The position numbers were made by a program, and so were the translations under genes. This document shows, one piece after another, positions 34,460 through 42,557 of a stretch of 64,000 bases of DNA. This DNA is from Luteimonas huabeiensis HB2 (GTDB taxonomy: Bacteria > Pseudomonadota > Gammaproteobacteria > Xanthomonadales > Xanthomonadaceae). The notes under the pieces were generated by a model. That model saw nothing but the letters and a program-made list of their open reading frames with translations, did not search any database and was not told the origin of the DNA. Location of the stretch: assembly GCF_000559025.1 (NCBI RefSeq), contig NZ_JAAN01000042.1, positions 1 to 64,000 on the forward strand, written 5' to 3'. Within the stretch, counting starts at the first letter, position 1. Every line of letters begins with the position of its first letter.

Positions 34460-36876
34460 GCCGCCTCCCCCAGCAACGCCAGCACGCGCTCGGCCTGGCG
34501 CTTCGGGGAATCCTCGCCGGCGTCCTCCTGCGCGGCCAGCACCGGCCCCACGCAGGCGGGGCAGCCGGCGGCGCAGGCGCAATCGCGCACCAGCTCCACC
34601 GCGCGCGCGTGCAGTTCGGCGCGGCGCTCGAACAGCGGCAGCGACAGGCCCACGCCGCCGGGATAGTTGTCGTAGAGGTACAGCGTGGGGACGAAGCCGC
34701 GGCTGGCGTCGGGCGCGCCCGGCCGGCCCTCGGCATCGCGCCACTGCCCGCGGCCGGCGGCGTCGGCGCTGGCGAACCAGGCGCCGTCGCCGCTGCCCAC
34801 CGCCTTCTGCAGGTCCTGCGGCTCGGCCATCACCAGCAGCTGCGCGACCAGGTGCAGCGCGTGCGCCGCGCCCAGGAACCCGTCGAGCGCGTGCTGGCGG
34901 CTGTCGAAGGCGGCGTCCAGCACCGCCTGCGGCAGCTGCCACCACGCCGCGGTGGTGTGCAGCTCCTGGTCGGGCAGGTTGACCGGGCCGTAGCCGATGT
35001 TCTCGTGGGTATGGAAGCGGATCTTCTTGTAGCCGGAGACCCGGCGCACCACGTGCACCTCGCCGTGCAGCGCGCGGCCCTCGCCGGCATGGGCGCGCTC
35101 GGCCTCGTCGAGCACCTTCAGCTTGGTGTAGTCGATGGCGTCGGTGTAGTAGTCGACGTGGGTGCGCCGCACGTAGGCCTTGCGGCCGTCCCAGTCCAGC
35201 CGCTCCACCTGGAAGGGCTCGGACTGGATCATGTGGATCGCGCCCTCGTACAGGGTCAGCGCGGCGGCGGAATAGTCCACCTCGGCGACGATGGTCTGGC
35301 GCCCGTCGGTGCGGTCGACGACCACGAAGTTGCCGTCGGCCACCGCGCGCAGGCTGACCGCCTGCGCCGGGTAGCTGTCGGCGATCCACTCCCAGCGCTC
35401 GCCCTCGTGGTGCAGCACGCCGGATTCGGCCAGCACCTCCAGCCACGGGCCGGGCTCTACCGGCCCGAAGCGGTCGCCGTCCACGAACGGCAGCTCGAAG
35501 GCGGCGCAGCGGATGTGGTCCATCAGGATCAGCGGCTGGTCGGGCTCGATGCGCGCGTGCTCGGGGTTGGCGTCGGCGAAGAACTCCGGGTGGCGCACGA
35601 TGTACTGGTCCATCGGCTGCGAGCTGGCCACCAGCACGCCGAGCGAGGGCTGCTGGCGGCGGCCGGCGCGGCCCAGCCGCTGCCAGGTGGCCGAGACGCT
35701 GCCGGGATAGCCGTTGAGCACCACCACGTCGAGGCTGCCGATGTCCACGCCCAGCTCCAGCGCCGAGGTGCTGACGATGCCGTCGATCTCGCCGGCGCGC
35801 ATCGCGCGCTCCACCTCGCGCCGCTCGGTGGGGAGATACCCGCCGCGGTAGGCGCGGATGCGGCGCGGCTTGCGCGGGTCGTGGTCGAAGACCTCCTTCA
35901 GGTACTTGGTCAGCACCTCCACCATCAGCCGGGTCTGGCAGAACACCAGCGTCTTCAGCCCGGCCTTGATCGCGATGCGGGCGATGCGGTTGGACTGCGA
36001 GCGCGCCGAGGCGCGCAGGCCGAGGTCGGGGTTGACCACCGGCGGGTTCCACAGCAGCACGTGCTTGTCGCCCCGGGGCGCGCCGGACTCCAGCACCGCC
36101 TCCACCTCGTCCTCGACCAGCGCCCGCGCGTGCTCGGCGGCGTTGCCGATGGTGGCCGAGCACAGCACGAACTGCGGGCGCACGCCGTAGAAGGCGCACA
36201 CGCGCTTGAGCCGGCGGATCACGTTGGCCACGTGCGAGCCGAACACACCGCGGTAGGTGTGCACCTCGTCGATCACCACGTAGCGCAGGTTCTCGAAGAA
36301 CTGCGCCCACTTGGTGTGGTGCGGCAGGATCGCCCGGTGCAGCATGTCGGGGTTGCTGACCACGATGTCGCCGTTGAGCCGGATCGCCTGCCGCGCGTCG
36401 CCCGGGGTGTCGCCGTCGAAGGTGGCCGCGCGCAGGCCGAGCTGGCCGGCGCGGTTGAGTTCCAGCAGCTCGGCCACCTGGTCCTGCGCCAGCGCCTTGG
36501 TCGGAAACAGGTACAGCGACTTGCCGCCCGCCTCCAGCGCCGCGGCCACCACCGGCAGCGTGTAGCACAGCGACTTGCCCGAGGCGGTCGGGGTGGCCAC
36601 CACCACGTGGCGCCCGGCGCGCGCCGCCGCCCAGGCCCGCCCCTGGTGGCTGTACAGCCGTTCCAGGCCGCGCGCGCGCAGCGCGTTGGCCAGCGCCTCC
36701 GGCAGGTCGTCGGGGAACGGCACGAACGCGCCCGCCTGCCCGGGCACCAGCAGGCTGCCGGTGATGCGCTCGGCGTAGCGGCGGGTCAGCCGCTCGGCCA
36801 GCCCGCGCCCGCCGGCGGGGGCGAGCGCGCGCTCGGCGGCGACGGGATGGTCGGTGGCGCGAAGGATGGCGTTCAA
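34456..36876 (-). CDS. mrfA: DEAD/DEAH-box helicase YprA/MrfA with DUF1998 domain
   Basis: The 806-residue SF2 helicase has motif I ATPTASGKSL, motif II VIDEVHTY, motif III CSATIGNA and motif VI QRLGRAGRRQQ. The C-terminal DUF1998 region contains a Cys cluster, DCACAAGCPACVG, that should bind zinc. This is the MrfA (YprA) architecture; MrfA unwinds damaged DNA in a UvrABC-independent excision pathway in Bacillus. The next gene encodes the MrfB-like nuclease. No ATG fits the N terminus. The frame MNAILRATDH is best started at the TTG at 36876, but no clear ribosome site precedes it, so the true start could be a few codons away. Confidence 0.9.
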   Translation of the reverse strand: MNAILRATDHPVAAERALAPAGGRGLAERLTRRYAERITGSLLVPGQAGAFVPFPDDLPEALANALRARGLERLYSHQGRAWAAARAGRHVVVATPTASGKSLCYTLPVVAAALEAGGKSLYLFPTKALAQDQVAELLELNRAGQLGLRAATFDGDTPGDARQAIRLNGDIVVSNPDMLHRAILPHHTKWAQFFENLRYVVIDEVHTYRGVFGSHVANVIRRLKRVCAFYGVRPQFVLCSATIGNAAEHARALVEDEVEAVLESGAPRGDKHVLLWNPPVVNPDLGLRASARSQSNRIARIAIKAGLKTLVFCQTRLMVEVLTKYLKEVFDHDPRKPRRIRAYRGGYLPTERREVERAMRAGEIDGIVSTSALELGVDIGSLDVVVLNGYPGSVSATWQRLGRAGRRQQPSLGVLVASSQPMDQYIVRHPEFFADANPEHARIEPDQPLILMDHIRCAAFELPFVDGDRFGPVEPGPWLEVLAESGVLHHEGERWEWIADSYPAQAVSLRAVADGNFVVVDRTDGRQTIVAEVDYSAAALTLYEGAIHMIQSEPFQVERLDWDGRKAYVRRTHVDYYTDAIDYTKLKVLDEAERAHAGEGRALHGEVHVVRRVSGYKKIRFHTHENIGYGPVNLPDQELHTTAAWWQLPQAVLDAAFDSRQHALDGFLGAAHALHLVAQLLVMAEPQDLQKAVGSGDGAWFASADAAGRGQWRDAEGRPGAPDASRGFVPTLYLYDNYPGGVGLSLPLFERRAELHARAVELVRDCACAAGCPACVGPVLAAQEDAGEDSPKRQAERVLALLGEAA

Positions 36877-36967
36877 GCGGCGGCCCGGCGGCGGAGGGGC
36901 CGGTGTTGTAGCCGCGGCGCGTCTCAGCCGGTGAGTCTCGGCGGGGCCTGCGCCGGTGCCGGGCGGC

Positions 36968-37492
36968 TCAGGCGCGCGGCGCGAACGGCAGCGCGTTGTG
37001 GGCGTGGGTCGCGGCGACCGCGGCCTGCCCCACCGCCACCGCGATCTGGTTGAGGCCGCTGACCACGTCGCCGATCGCGTACAGCCCGGGCACGCGGGTG
37101 CGCTGGTGGCGGTCGACCCGCAGCGCGCCGTCGTCCTCGGCCGGCAGGCCCAGCCCGCGCAGCAGCGTGTTGCGGCCCGCGTAGCCGAGGTAGGGGTAGA
37201 CGGTGTCGAAAACGGCCTCGGTGCCGTCGGGCGCGCGGTAGCGGCAGCGCACGCCGTCGAACGCCAGCGCGCCGCCGGCCGGCAGCACCGCCATGCCGAG
37301 CGCCCGGGCCTCGCGCAGGGCATGGCGACCGGGCGCGCGGTCGGCCGGCAGCAGCGCGACGTGGGCCGAGTAGCTGCGCAGGAAGCGCGCGTGGCCCAGC
37401 AGCCCGCGCGCCGGACCGTAGATGCCGATGCGCTGGTCGCTGGCGATCGTGGCGCCGACGCCCTTGGCCTGCGCGCGCAGGCGCCCGAGCAA
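36968..37492 (-). pseudogene. Remnant of a thioredoxin-reductase-like FAD/NAD(P) oxidoreductase
   Basis: The C-terminal portion is clear: an FAD-binding end with RVPGLYAIGDVVSGLNQIAVAVGQAA, and the NAD(P) domain piece SDQRIGIYGPARGLLGHARFL. Missing are the N-terminal GxGxxG FAD fold and the redox CxxC region. The fragment LLGRLRAQAKGVGATI, which normally precedes the active-site region, is joined directly to the segment that normally follows it. So there is both a 5' truncation and an internal deletion. Only a TTG at 37492 is available as start. It is probably a non-functional remnant. Confidence 0.75.
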
Positions 37493-37585
37493 GGCGAGGC
37501 CGGCGCCCCCCTGCGGAAACCCGGGGCAGTTGCGGCTTTCCGGGATGAGGCCCGAGGCGGGACAGCCGTCCGTGAATGGCCCGCT

Positions 37586-37634
37586 CGGAAAATTCCTACA
37601 GCACGGCGCGGCATTTTCCGAATGACGATCGTCA
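37586..37634. promoter_or_regulatory. Inverted repeat and TGACGATCGTCA palindrome upstream of lipoprotein
   Basis: CGGAAAAT (37586-37593) and ATTTTCCG (37613-37620) form an 8-bp inverted repeat with a 19-base loop. Directly after it, TGACGATCGTCA at 37623-37634 is a perfect 12-bp palindrome, about 77 bases before the ATG at 37711. It is a candidate regulator site; the binding protein is unknown. Confidence 0.35.
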
Positions 37635-37710
37635 CATTCCGGCGCAAGCTCTCGCGCACCGGCCGATCCCGGCCGGCACGACGGGCGTCCGGGCGCTCCA
37701 GGGGACCCTC

Positions 37711-38274
37711 ATGAAGCACCTGTTCGCGCTCGTGGCCGCGCTCGTCCTGGGCGGCTGCGCCTCCTCCCACATCCTGGTCGGCCAGGCGCGCCCGCCGATC
37801 CCGCCCGAACAGGTGCGGCTCTACTTGCAGCCGCCGCCGGTGTACGAGGAAGTGGCGATCCTGGAAGCGAGCGATGCCGCCTCCTGGGCGATTACCGCCC
37901 AGCAGAAGACCGACAAGGTCGTGGCGCGGATGAGAGCCGAGGCGGCCCGGCTCGGCGCCAATGGCATCGTCGTGCGCGGCGTCGGCAACCAGTACGCCGG
38001 CAGCATCGGCATCGCCAATGCCTGGGCCGGCAACGGCAGCGCCTGGGCCCTGGGCAGCAGCAGCGCTCAGTACGACAAGATCGGCAGCGGGCTGGCGATC
38101 CACGTGCCGGACGGTGCCGATGCGACCGCGGCGCCGGCCCCCTCGGCCCCAGCCATGGCCGCCGCTGCGCCCGCACCGCAGCCGACGACCGCCCCGGCTC
38201 CGCAAGCCGCCCGCAACGAACCCGATCCGGCCAAGCGCTGCGACGCCTGCGCCCGCATCCGGGTGCCGGAATGA
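37711..38274 (+). CDS. Lipoprotein, DUF4156-like
   Basis: The 187-residue lipoprotein has a signal peptide ending LGGCASS. A compact domain follows (about 25-130) with YEEVAILEASDAASW, KTDKVVARMRAEAARLGANG and VVRGVGNQ. This pattern of processing several subunits of one domain, then a Gly/Ser/Trp-rich strand, is like small DUF4156/YgdI-type envelope proteins. The C-terminal third is Pro/Ala-rich with a terminal CDACARI containing two Cys. The function is unknown. It overlaps the next gene as ATGA and so is co-translated with it. Confidence 0.75.
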   Translation: MKHLFALVAALVLGGCASSHILVGQARPPIPPEQVRLYLQPPPVYEEVAILEASDAASWAITAQQKTDKVVARMRAEAARLGANGIVVRGVGNQYAGSIGIANAWAGNGSAWALGSSSAQYDKIGSGLAIHVPDGADATAAPAPSAPAMAAAAPAPQPTTAPAPQAARNEPDPAKRCDACARIRVPE

Positions 38275-38588
38275 TCCGCGCCTGCGCCGCCGCGGCCCTG
38301 GCGCTGCTCGTGGCCGGCACGGCCTCCGGCCACGGCGGCGGGCTCAATGCCGAGGGCTGCCATCACGACCGCAAGAACGGCGGCTACCACTGCCATCGCG
38401 GGCCGAGCGCCCCGGCCCCGCGCAGCGCCTTCGGCCCCGTCCAGCCGCTGGGCCCTGGCGGCGGCGGCGACCGCCCCTACGCCAACTGCGCCGAGGCGCG
38501 CGCGGCCGGCGCCGCCCCCGTGCGCCGCGGCGCCCCCGGTTACGGACCGCACCTGGATCGCGACAACGATGGCATCGGCTGCGAGTGA
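38271..38588 (+). CDS. Secreted YHYH/excalibur calcium-binding domain protein
   Basis: The 105-residue protein has a signal peptide (about 1-20). A His/Cys-rich motif follows, GGLNAEGCHHDRKNGGYHCH, of the YHYH type. After a linker comes an excalibur domain (YANCAEARAAG to LDRDNDGIGCE) with the DxDxDG calcium-loop signature. Excalibur domains occur in extracellular nucleases and cell-wall proteins. The catalytic nuclease part is absent, so this is a stand-alone binding module. It is translationally coupled to the lipoprotein gene before it. Confidence 0.85.
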   Translation: MIRACAAAALALLVAGTASGHGGGLNAEGCHHDRKNGGYHCHRGPSAPAPRSAFGPVQPLGPGGGGDRPYANCAEARAAGAAPVRRGAPGYGPHLDRDNDGIGCE

Positions 38589-38864
38589 CCAGCACCGTGG
38601 CCGCGGGCCGATCCGCCCGCTCGCGACGCGTCCGTGCGTAGCGGATCGCCCCACCGCAGGATCATGGCGGGTCGCTAGCGTGGCGGCATTGGCCGAGCCC
38701 GCCCAACCGCTGCCCGACGCGCCCACGCTGGCCAAGCCAGTGGACGAGTATTCCCCGGCAGGCTGCGCCGCGAAGCGCGCCGCTGCCGGCGCTGTCCCCT
38801 CTGGCGCGACCCGACCCAGGACGACGACGGAGCAACCTGGCCCGCTCGTTCGGGGTCGCGCGTC

Positions 38865-41800
38865 TCACCCGAGATGAAGCCTGTCGAGCCGTTTGGCCAG
38901 GACATCGAAGTACTGCCGCCTTGCCCAGTCGGCACGTTCTCCCACGACATAGAGGCGCGTCTCGGCGCGGCTGACCGCCACGTTCAACAAGTTCGGGCGC
39001 GATGCCGCCCAGTCGCGCGCGCCCGCGGTGCCGCCTCCGAGCACCAGGATTACGACCTTGGCCTCCTTGCCCTGCGTGGTGTGGATCGTGCCCACGCGCT
39101 CCGGATCGAGTCCGTAGCGACGGCCGATGTTCTTCAGTTCGCGTACGACCTCGCGGAACGGCGAGATCAAGAAGACCTTGTCCTTCGGCACTCCATGTGC
39201 CTGTAGCAGTGCATCGAGCAAGGCTCGCAGCGCCTCTCCCTCGGCCGGCAGCCAGTTGCCGCGCGGCGCGGACTTCGGCACGTCGATCCACCCGCTGTCC
39301 GGCCAAGTTGATGTATACGCCTGCTTGTGGTGCACCATCAGCCCTTCGTAGGCGATCTCGTTGCAGATCGAGAACATCGGCTCGTCGCAGCGACGATGCA
39401 CCCGCAGAGGCGCGCCAACCCAGATGGCGTCGTCGTCCTTGCCGATCCACGTGCCGATCGCCGCCGCACGATCGGCCACCTCTTGGATCGAGGTACGGCC
39501 CGGATGCCAACGAGGATCGACACCCCCATAGTTCTTCGCCAGCGCCATTTCGATCGTACGCGGCAGGGACACGACCGGCTCAAGCTGAAGCGGGTCACCG
39601 ACGGCCACGACCCGCCGGGATCGCCAGATGGCGCCGGCCGCTAGCTGCGGCGCTGCCTGGCCCGCCTCGTCGATCAGCAGCCAACCGATGCTTTCCGGAC
39701 CGAGATTGCCGAACAGGCTCCCGGTGGACGCGAAGGTGGTCGAGATGACCGGACAGACCAGCGCCAGACTGTCCAGCGCGATGGAACGCACCCTGACATC
39801 CGGGATGCCGCCCCCCAGCATGTCCATGGCGAGGCCGAGATTGGCAAGCATCTTGTGGGCATTGTCCTCGACGAATGCGCGATGCAGATTCATTGCCGCA
39901 ATGAAGACTTCGATGCGTGCCGCCCGCCAAACCGGGTGCGCCCATGGGCTGGAACGTTCCCGATCCTGGTCGTCCGCCATCGTGGGCGGCCAATGCGCTC
40001 CCAGTGCCTCCTGGGCTTCGGCCAGCGCGGCCCTTGCGGAGGACAGGCGCTTCGAAATCCGCTCCACCTCGCGCTTTCGATCCGATGCCTGCTCGTCGAG
40101 GTGGACAAGTTCCAGTTCCACCTGCCGCCTACGCTCGCCCAGGCCGTGCAGCAGGCCCTCGGCTTCCTTCCGCCGGCACCTGTAGGTGTCCAGTTCGTTC
40201 CGCCACTCGCGGTGCGAACGGCCCAACGTCGAGAGCCACTCCAGCAACCCGGGGCGGATGTCGCGAAGCTCTTTGATGTTGCCTTCATACTGCCGCAGGG
40301 ATCGCCCTGCCACGTCCAATTCACCAGCCAGGGCATCAAGATCGGCTTGGAGTTCGGCTCTGCGCGCGGTAACCACGGCATCGGACTCGATCTGGGCCAG
40401 GCTCTCTTCGAGCTTCGCGACCTCGACCGGCATGGCGCTGAGAACACCTATCTTCCGGCGCCATCGCGCCTCGTCGGCCAGAGCGCGCTCGAACTGCGAG
40501 ACCGCCTCGTCCCAGGGCAACGCCGCCGTCGCCTCGCCTTGCTTGACCGCCAGCAGGCGCTCGCGCAAACCAGGCATACGCGCTCCGCCATCGCTCTTCT
40601 GCCACCAAAGGGTGCCCACGAAGTCCGTGCGATTGCTCTTGTTGCCGAGTTTCCCGGCCACCAGTGCCCAAGCGGGAGTACCGATGAGTTCGCTTGCCAG
40701 GTCGGGATACGCAATGGTCTTGCCATGCCAGGTCGCATGGATCGCTTGCGCCTTCGGCAGCTCCAGCGACACGTTCTCGACCGCACCGTTGTTGCTGGAA
40801 GCGACGACGATCGCGGAGCCGGAAAGCGCCGCATCCAACGGAAAATAGGGAATCGTACGCCCGCCCACTTCTAGGGACTGCCTCCGCCCCAACAGCTTCG
40901 CTCCGCCTGCTGCCAATCGTTTGGCCCGCTCGACGACGACGGCGGCCACGATGTCGCGTAGCAACGTGGTCTTGCCCGTTCCGGGCGGTCCGTTGATCGC
41001 GAATGCGCCCGGACGATCTCGCAGTTGTTTCCAAAGTGCGTTCACTGCGATCTGCTGGCTCCAGACCAGCGGGTGTTCGGCGGGCCAGCAGCCTTCAGGA
41101 AAGCCCGCCGGGTCCAGGATCTCGAGCGCGCGCGCCTGATCGCGCCGGACATCGATTCTCCTGGAATCGGACGCCGAACCGAGCATCGCCCGCATCGCGT
41201 TTCCGGTCTTGCCCCAACCGGCAGCAAGCAGGCGGTTCAGATCCTTGATGAAGAACGAGTTGAGGAAATCGTCCTCGGTTCTGTCACGGGCACCGACATC
41301 GGCCTGGGGTGTCTTCGGGCGGCGTACTTTGACCGAACGGATCCGGTGCATGGGCTCGGCATCAAACAATTCCTCCAGACGAAGCTTCTCGACCACCAGC
41401 TTGGCGAACGCCCCGAACCAGGCACCGCAGACCGGTTCATTCTCCTCGAGATGTCCGACACGCCAAGCAAGTTCGTCGCGCAATGCATCCAGTTGCCGAT
41501 CGAAGCCGGGAAATCCACTGTCCGAAGCCGGGATGTCGAGCGCGTCCTCCGGCGCATGCAGGCCATCGACGTCGCAGGCGTCGCGATCGGACAAACCAGT
41601 GAGCCCTCTCGCACGCACGATACCGAACGCCCATGCCGCCATGCTGACCGCGAACGTCTCCACCAGCGGACGACCGCTTTCGTCGAAGGCCAGGTAAAAT
41701 ACGGACGATTGTCCGCTCTGCCGCTCCTCGTATAAGGCTTCGGACCTGCCCAGTCGCTCCTCGAGCAAGGCGATGAACCGGGACTGCTGATACGCCGCGC

Positions 41801-42005
41801 CGTACACGCTGTGGCGCCACATGCAGGAGGGCGCGATTCTGCGCTCGGCGAATCCTGGATCGAGCCATGCTGGAAGACCGTCCGGCGCCCAATCGCGGAC
41901 TGGTAAGCCGGGGTCGTCCGGCGCCTTCCTGGGTATGTCCTGAGGCGTGAATACCTCCACCGCGCGCCAGAATCCGATCAGTTGGTCGTAGGTCTTCTTA
42001 TCCAT
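38865..42005 (-). CDS. Large SF1 (DNA2/NAM7-type) helicase with inserted coiled coil
   Basis: The 1046-residue protein has an N-terminal domain of about 300 residues that I do not recognise. Motif I GPPGTGKT is at 339-346, motif Ia is near SNNGAVENV (~405), motif II LLIDEAGQA is at about 776-784 and motif III GDPLQLEPVV at about 803. Near the C terminus are TIHTTQGKEA and NLLNVAVSRAETRL (motifs V/VI). Between motifs Ia and II, residues about 500-670 are a heptad-rich coiled coil, giving an architecture reminiscent of SMC-like or Upf1-like nucleic-acid translocases. Codon use looks less GC-extreme than its neighbours. It stands alone beside a tRNA gene, which suggests acquisition as a small island. 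Anti-phage or repair roles are possible but unproven. Confidence 0.88.
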   Translation of the reverse strand: MDKKTYDQLIGFWRAVEVFTPQDIPRKAPDDPGLPVRDWAPDGLPAWLDPGFAERRIAPSCMWRHSVYGAAYQQSRFIALLEERLGRSEALYEERQSGQSSVFYLAFDESGRPLVETFAVSMAAWAFGIVRARGLTGLSDRDACDVDGLHAPEDALDIPASDSGFPGFDRQLDALRDELAWRVGHLEENEPVCGAWFGAFAKLVVEKLRLEELFDAEPMHRIRSVKVRRPKTPQADVGARDRTEDDFLNSFFIKDLNRLLAAGWGKTGNAMRAMLGSASDSRRIDVRRDQARALEILDPAGFPEGCWPAEHPLVWSQQIAVNALWKQLRDRPGAFAINGPPGTGKTTLLRDIVAAVVVERAKRLAAGGAKLLGRRQSLEVGGRTIPYFPLDAALSGSAIVVASSNNGAVENVSLELPKAQAIHATWHGKTIAYPDLASELIGTPAWALVAGKLGNKSNRTDFVGTLWWQKSDGGARMPGLRERLLAVKQGEATAALPWDEAVSQFERALADEARWRRKIGVLSAMPVEVAKLEESLAQIESDAVVTARRAELQADLDALAGELDVAGRSLRQYEGNIKELRDIRPGLLEWLSTLGRSHREWRNELDTYRCRRKEAEGLLHGLGERRRQVELELVHLDEQASDRKREVERISKRLSSARAALAEAQEALGAHWPPTMADDQDRERSSPWAHPVWRAARIEVFIAAMNLHRAFVEDNAHKMLANLGLAMDMLGGGIPDVRVRSIALDSLALVCPVISTTFASTGSLFGNLGPESIGWLLIDEAGQAAPQLAAGAIWRSRRVVAVGDPLQLEPVVSLPRTIEMALAKNYGGVDPRWHPGRTSIQEVADRAAAIGTWIGKDDDAIWVGAPLRVHRRCDEPMFSICNEIAYEGLMVHHKQAYTSTWPDSGWIDVPKSAPRGNWLPAEGEALRALLDALLQAHGVPKDKVFLISPFREVVRELKNIGRRYGLDPERVGTIHTTQGKEAKVVILVLGGGTAGARDWAASRPNLLNVAVSRAETRLYVVGERADWARRQYFDVLAKRLDRLHLG

Positions 42006-42399
42006 GATTCGACCTGCCCTCGCTGACGACAGTCTAGCAATGGCTCAGGCGCGGATGGCGGCGCGGGGCCGTTGCTGCACTCGGGCCGTGCGCATCGCCT
42101 TGCACAACCATTCGCCCGCGCCCCTGTCGCTGAAGCGAAGCGATGACTACCGCTCCACGTCACGCCCGCTTCTGGAACGCGCCTTCGCCGCCTTCCAGGA
42201 TGTCGAAAACGGCTTTGCGATGTCCTTGTCTCCAATCCGTCGGATCGATGGGCGATCGGCGGCAGTGCGCCGTGGGGATGCTGGCCCGACTCCGCAAGGA
42301 TGATCTGATCCGTGTCGGTGCTGATGACGGGGTTGACGTTGTGCGTGGCCATGCTTTGGAGATCGCCATCGCATACTCGGACTGCATCCGACCACAAGA
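42006..42399. other. Gene-poor spacer between tRNA-Ile and helicase, possible gene remnant
   Basis: About 390 bases separate the helicase start from the tRNA. On the minus strand a frame from an ATG at 42352 reads MATHNVNPVISTDTDQIILA and continues sensibly to about 42240. A neighbouring frame then continues WRQGHRKAVFDILEGGEGAF to a stop at 42160. This may be a frameshifted small gene. No integrase, no direct repeat of the tRNA end and no terminator were found. Confidence 0.35.
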
Positions 42400-42475
42400 T
42401 GGTGGGCCCACCAGGATTCGAACCTGGAACCAAAGGATTATGAGTCCTCTGCTCTGACCGTTGAGCTATAGGCCC
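42400..42475 (-). tRNA. tRNA-Ile (CAT anticodon, ileX-type)
   Basis: The 76-base cloverleaf reads on the minus strand from GGGCCTA to an encoded CCA. The acceptor stem GGGCCTA pairs with TGGGCCC, the D stem is GCTC/GAGC and the anticodon stem GAGGA/TCCTT encloses CTCATAA. The T arm is CCAGG-TTCGAAT-CCTGG. The CAT anticodon with the GACTCATAATC context is typical of the isoleucine tRNA whose C34 is converted to lysidine to read AUA, not of methionine tRNAs. Confidence 0.93.
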
Positions 42476-42557
42476 CCGCGAGGCTGAGCAGTGTAGACCA
42501 GCGGCGGCGCCGGCGGCGGGCGCCCGGGGACGTCCGGCGGACGGTCCGCCGCGATGC

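Noticed and set aside
34456-38205. 1249-codon frame as one giant helicase
   Set aside because: Only the part from about 36876 down is helicase; the upstream part reads the reductase remnant and lipoprotein region in wrong frames or strands.
42400-42475. tRNA as attachment site of an integrated element
   Set aside because: I looked for a direct repeat of the tRNA 3' end on the helicase side and for an integrase and saw neither, so integration is not claimed.
42400-42475. Reading the CAT anticodon tRNA as methionine
   Set aside because: Stem sequences and the GACTCATAATC context match the isoleucine ileX type rather than initiator or elongator methionine tRNAs.
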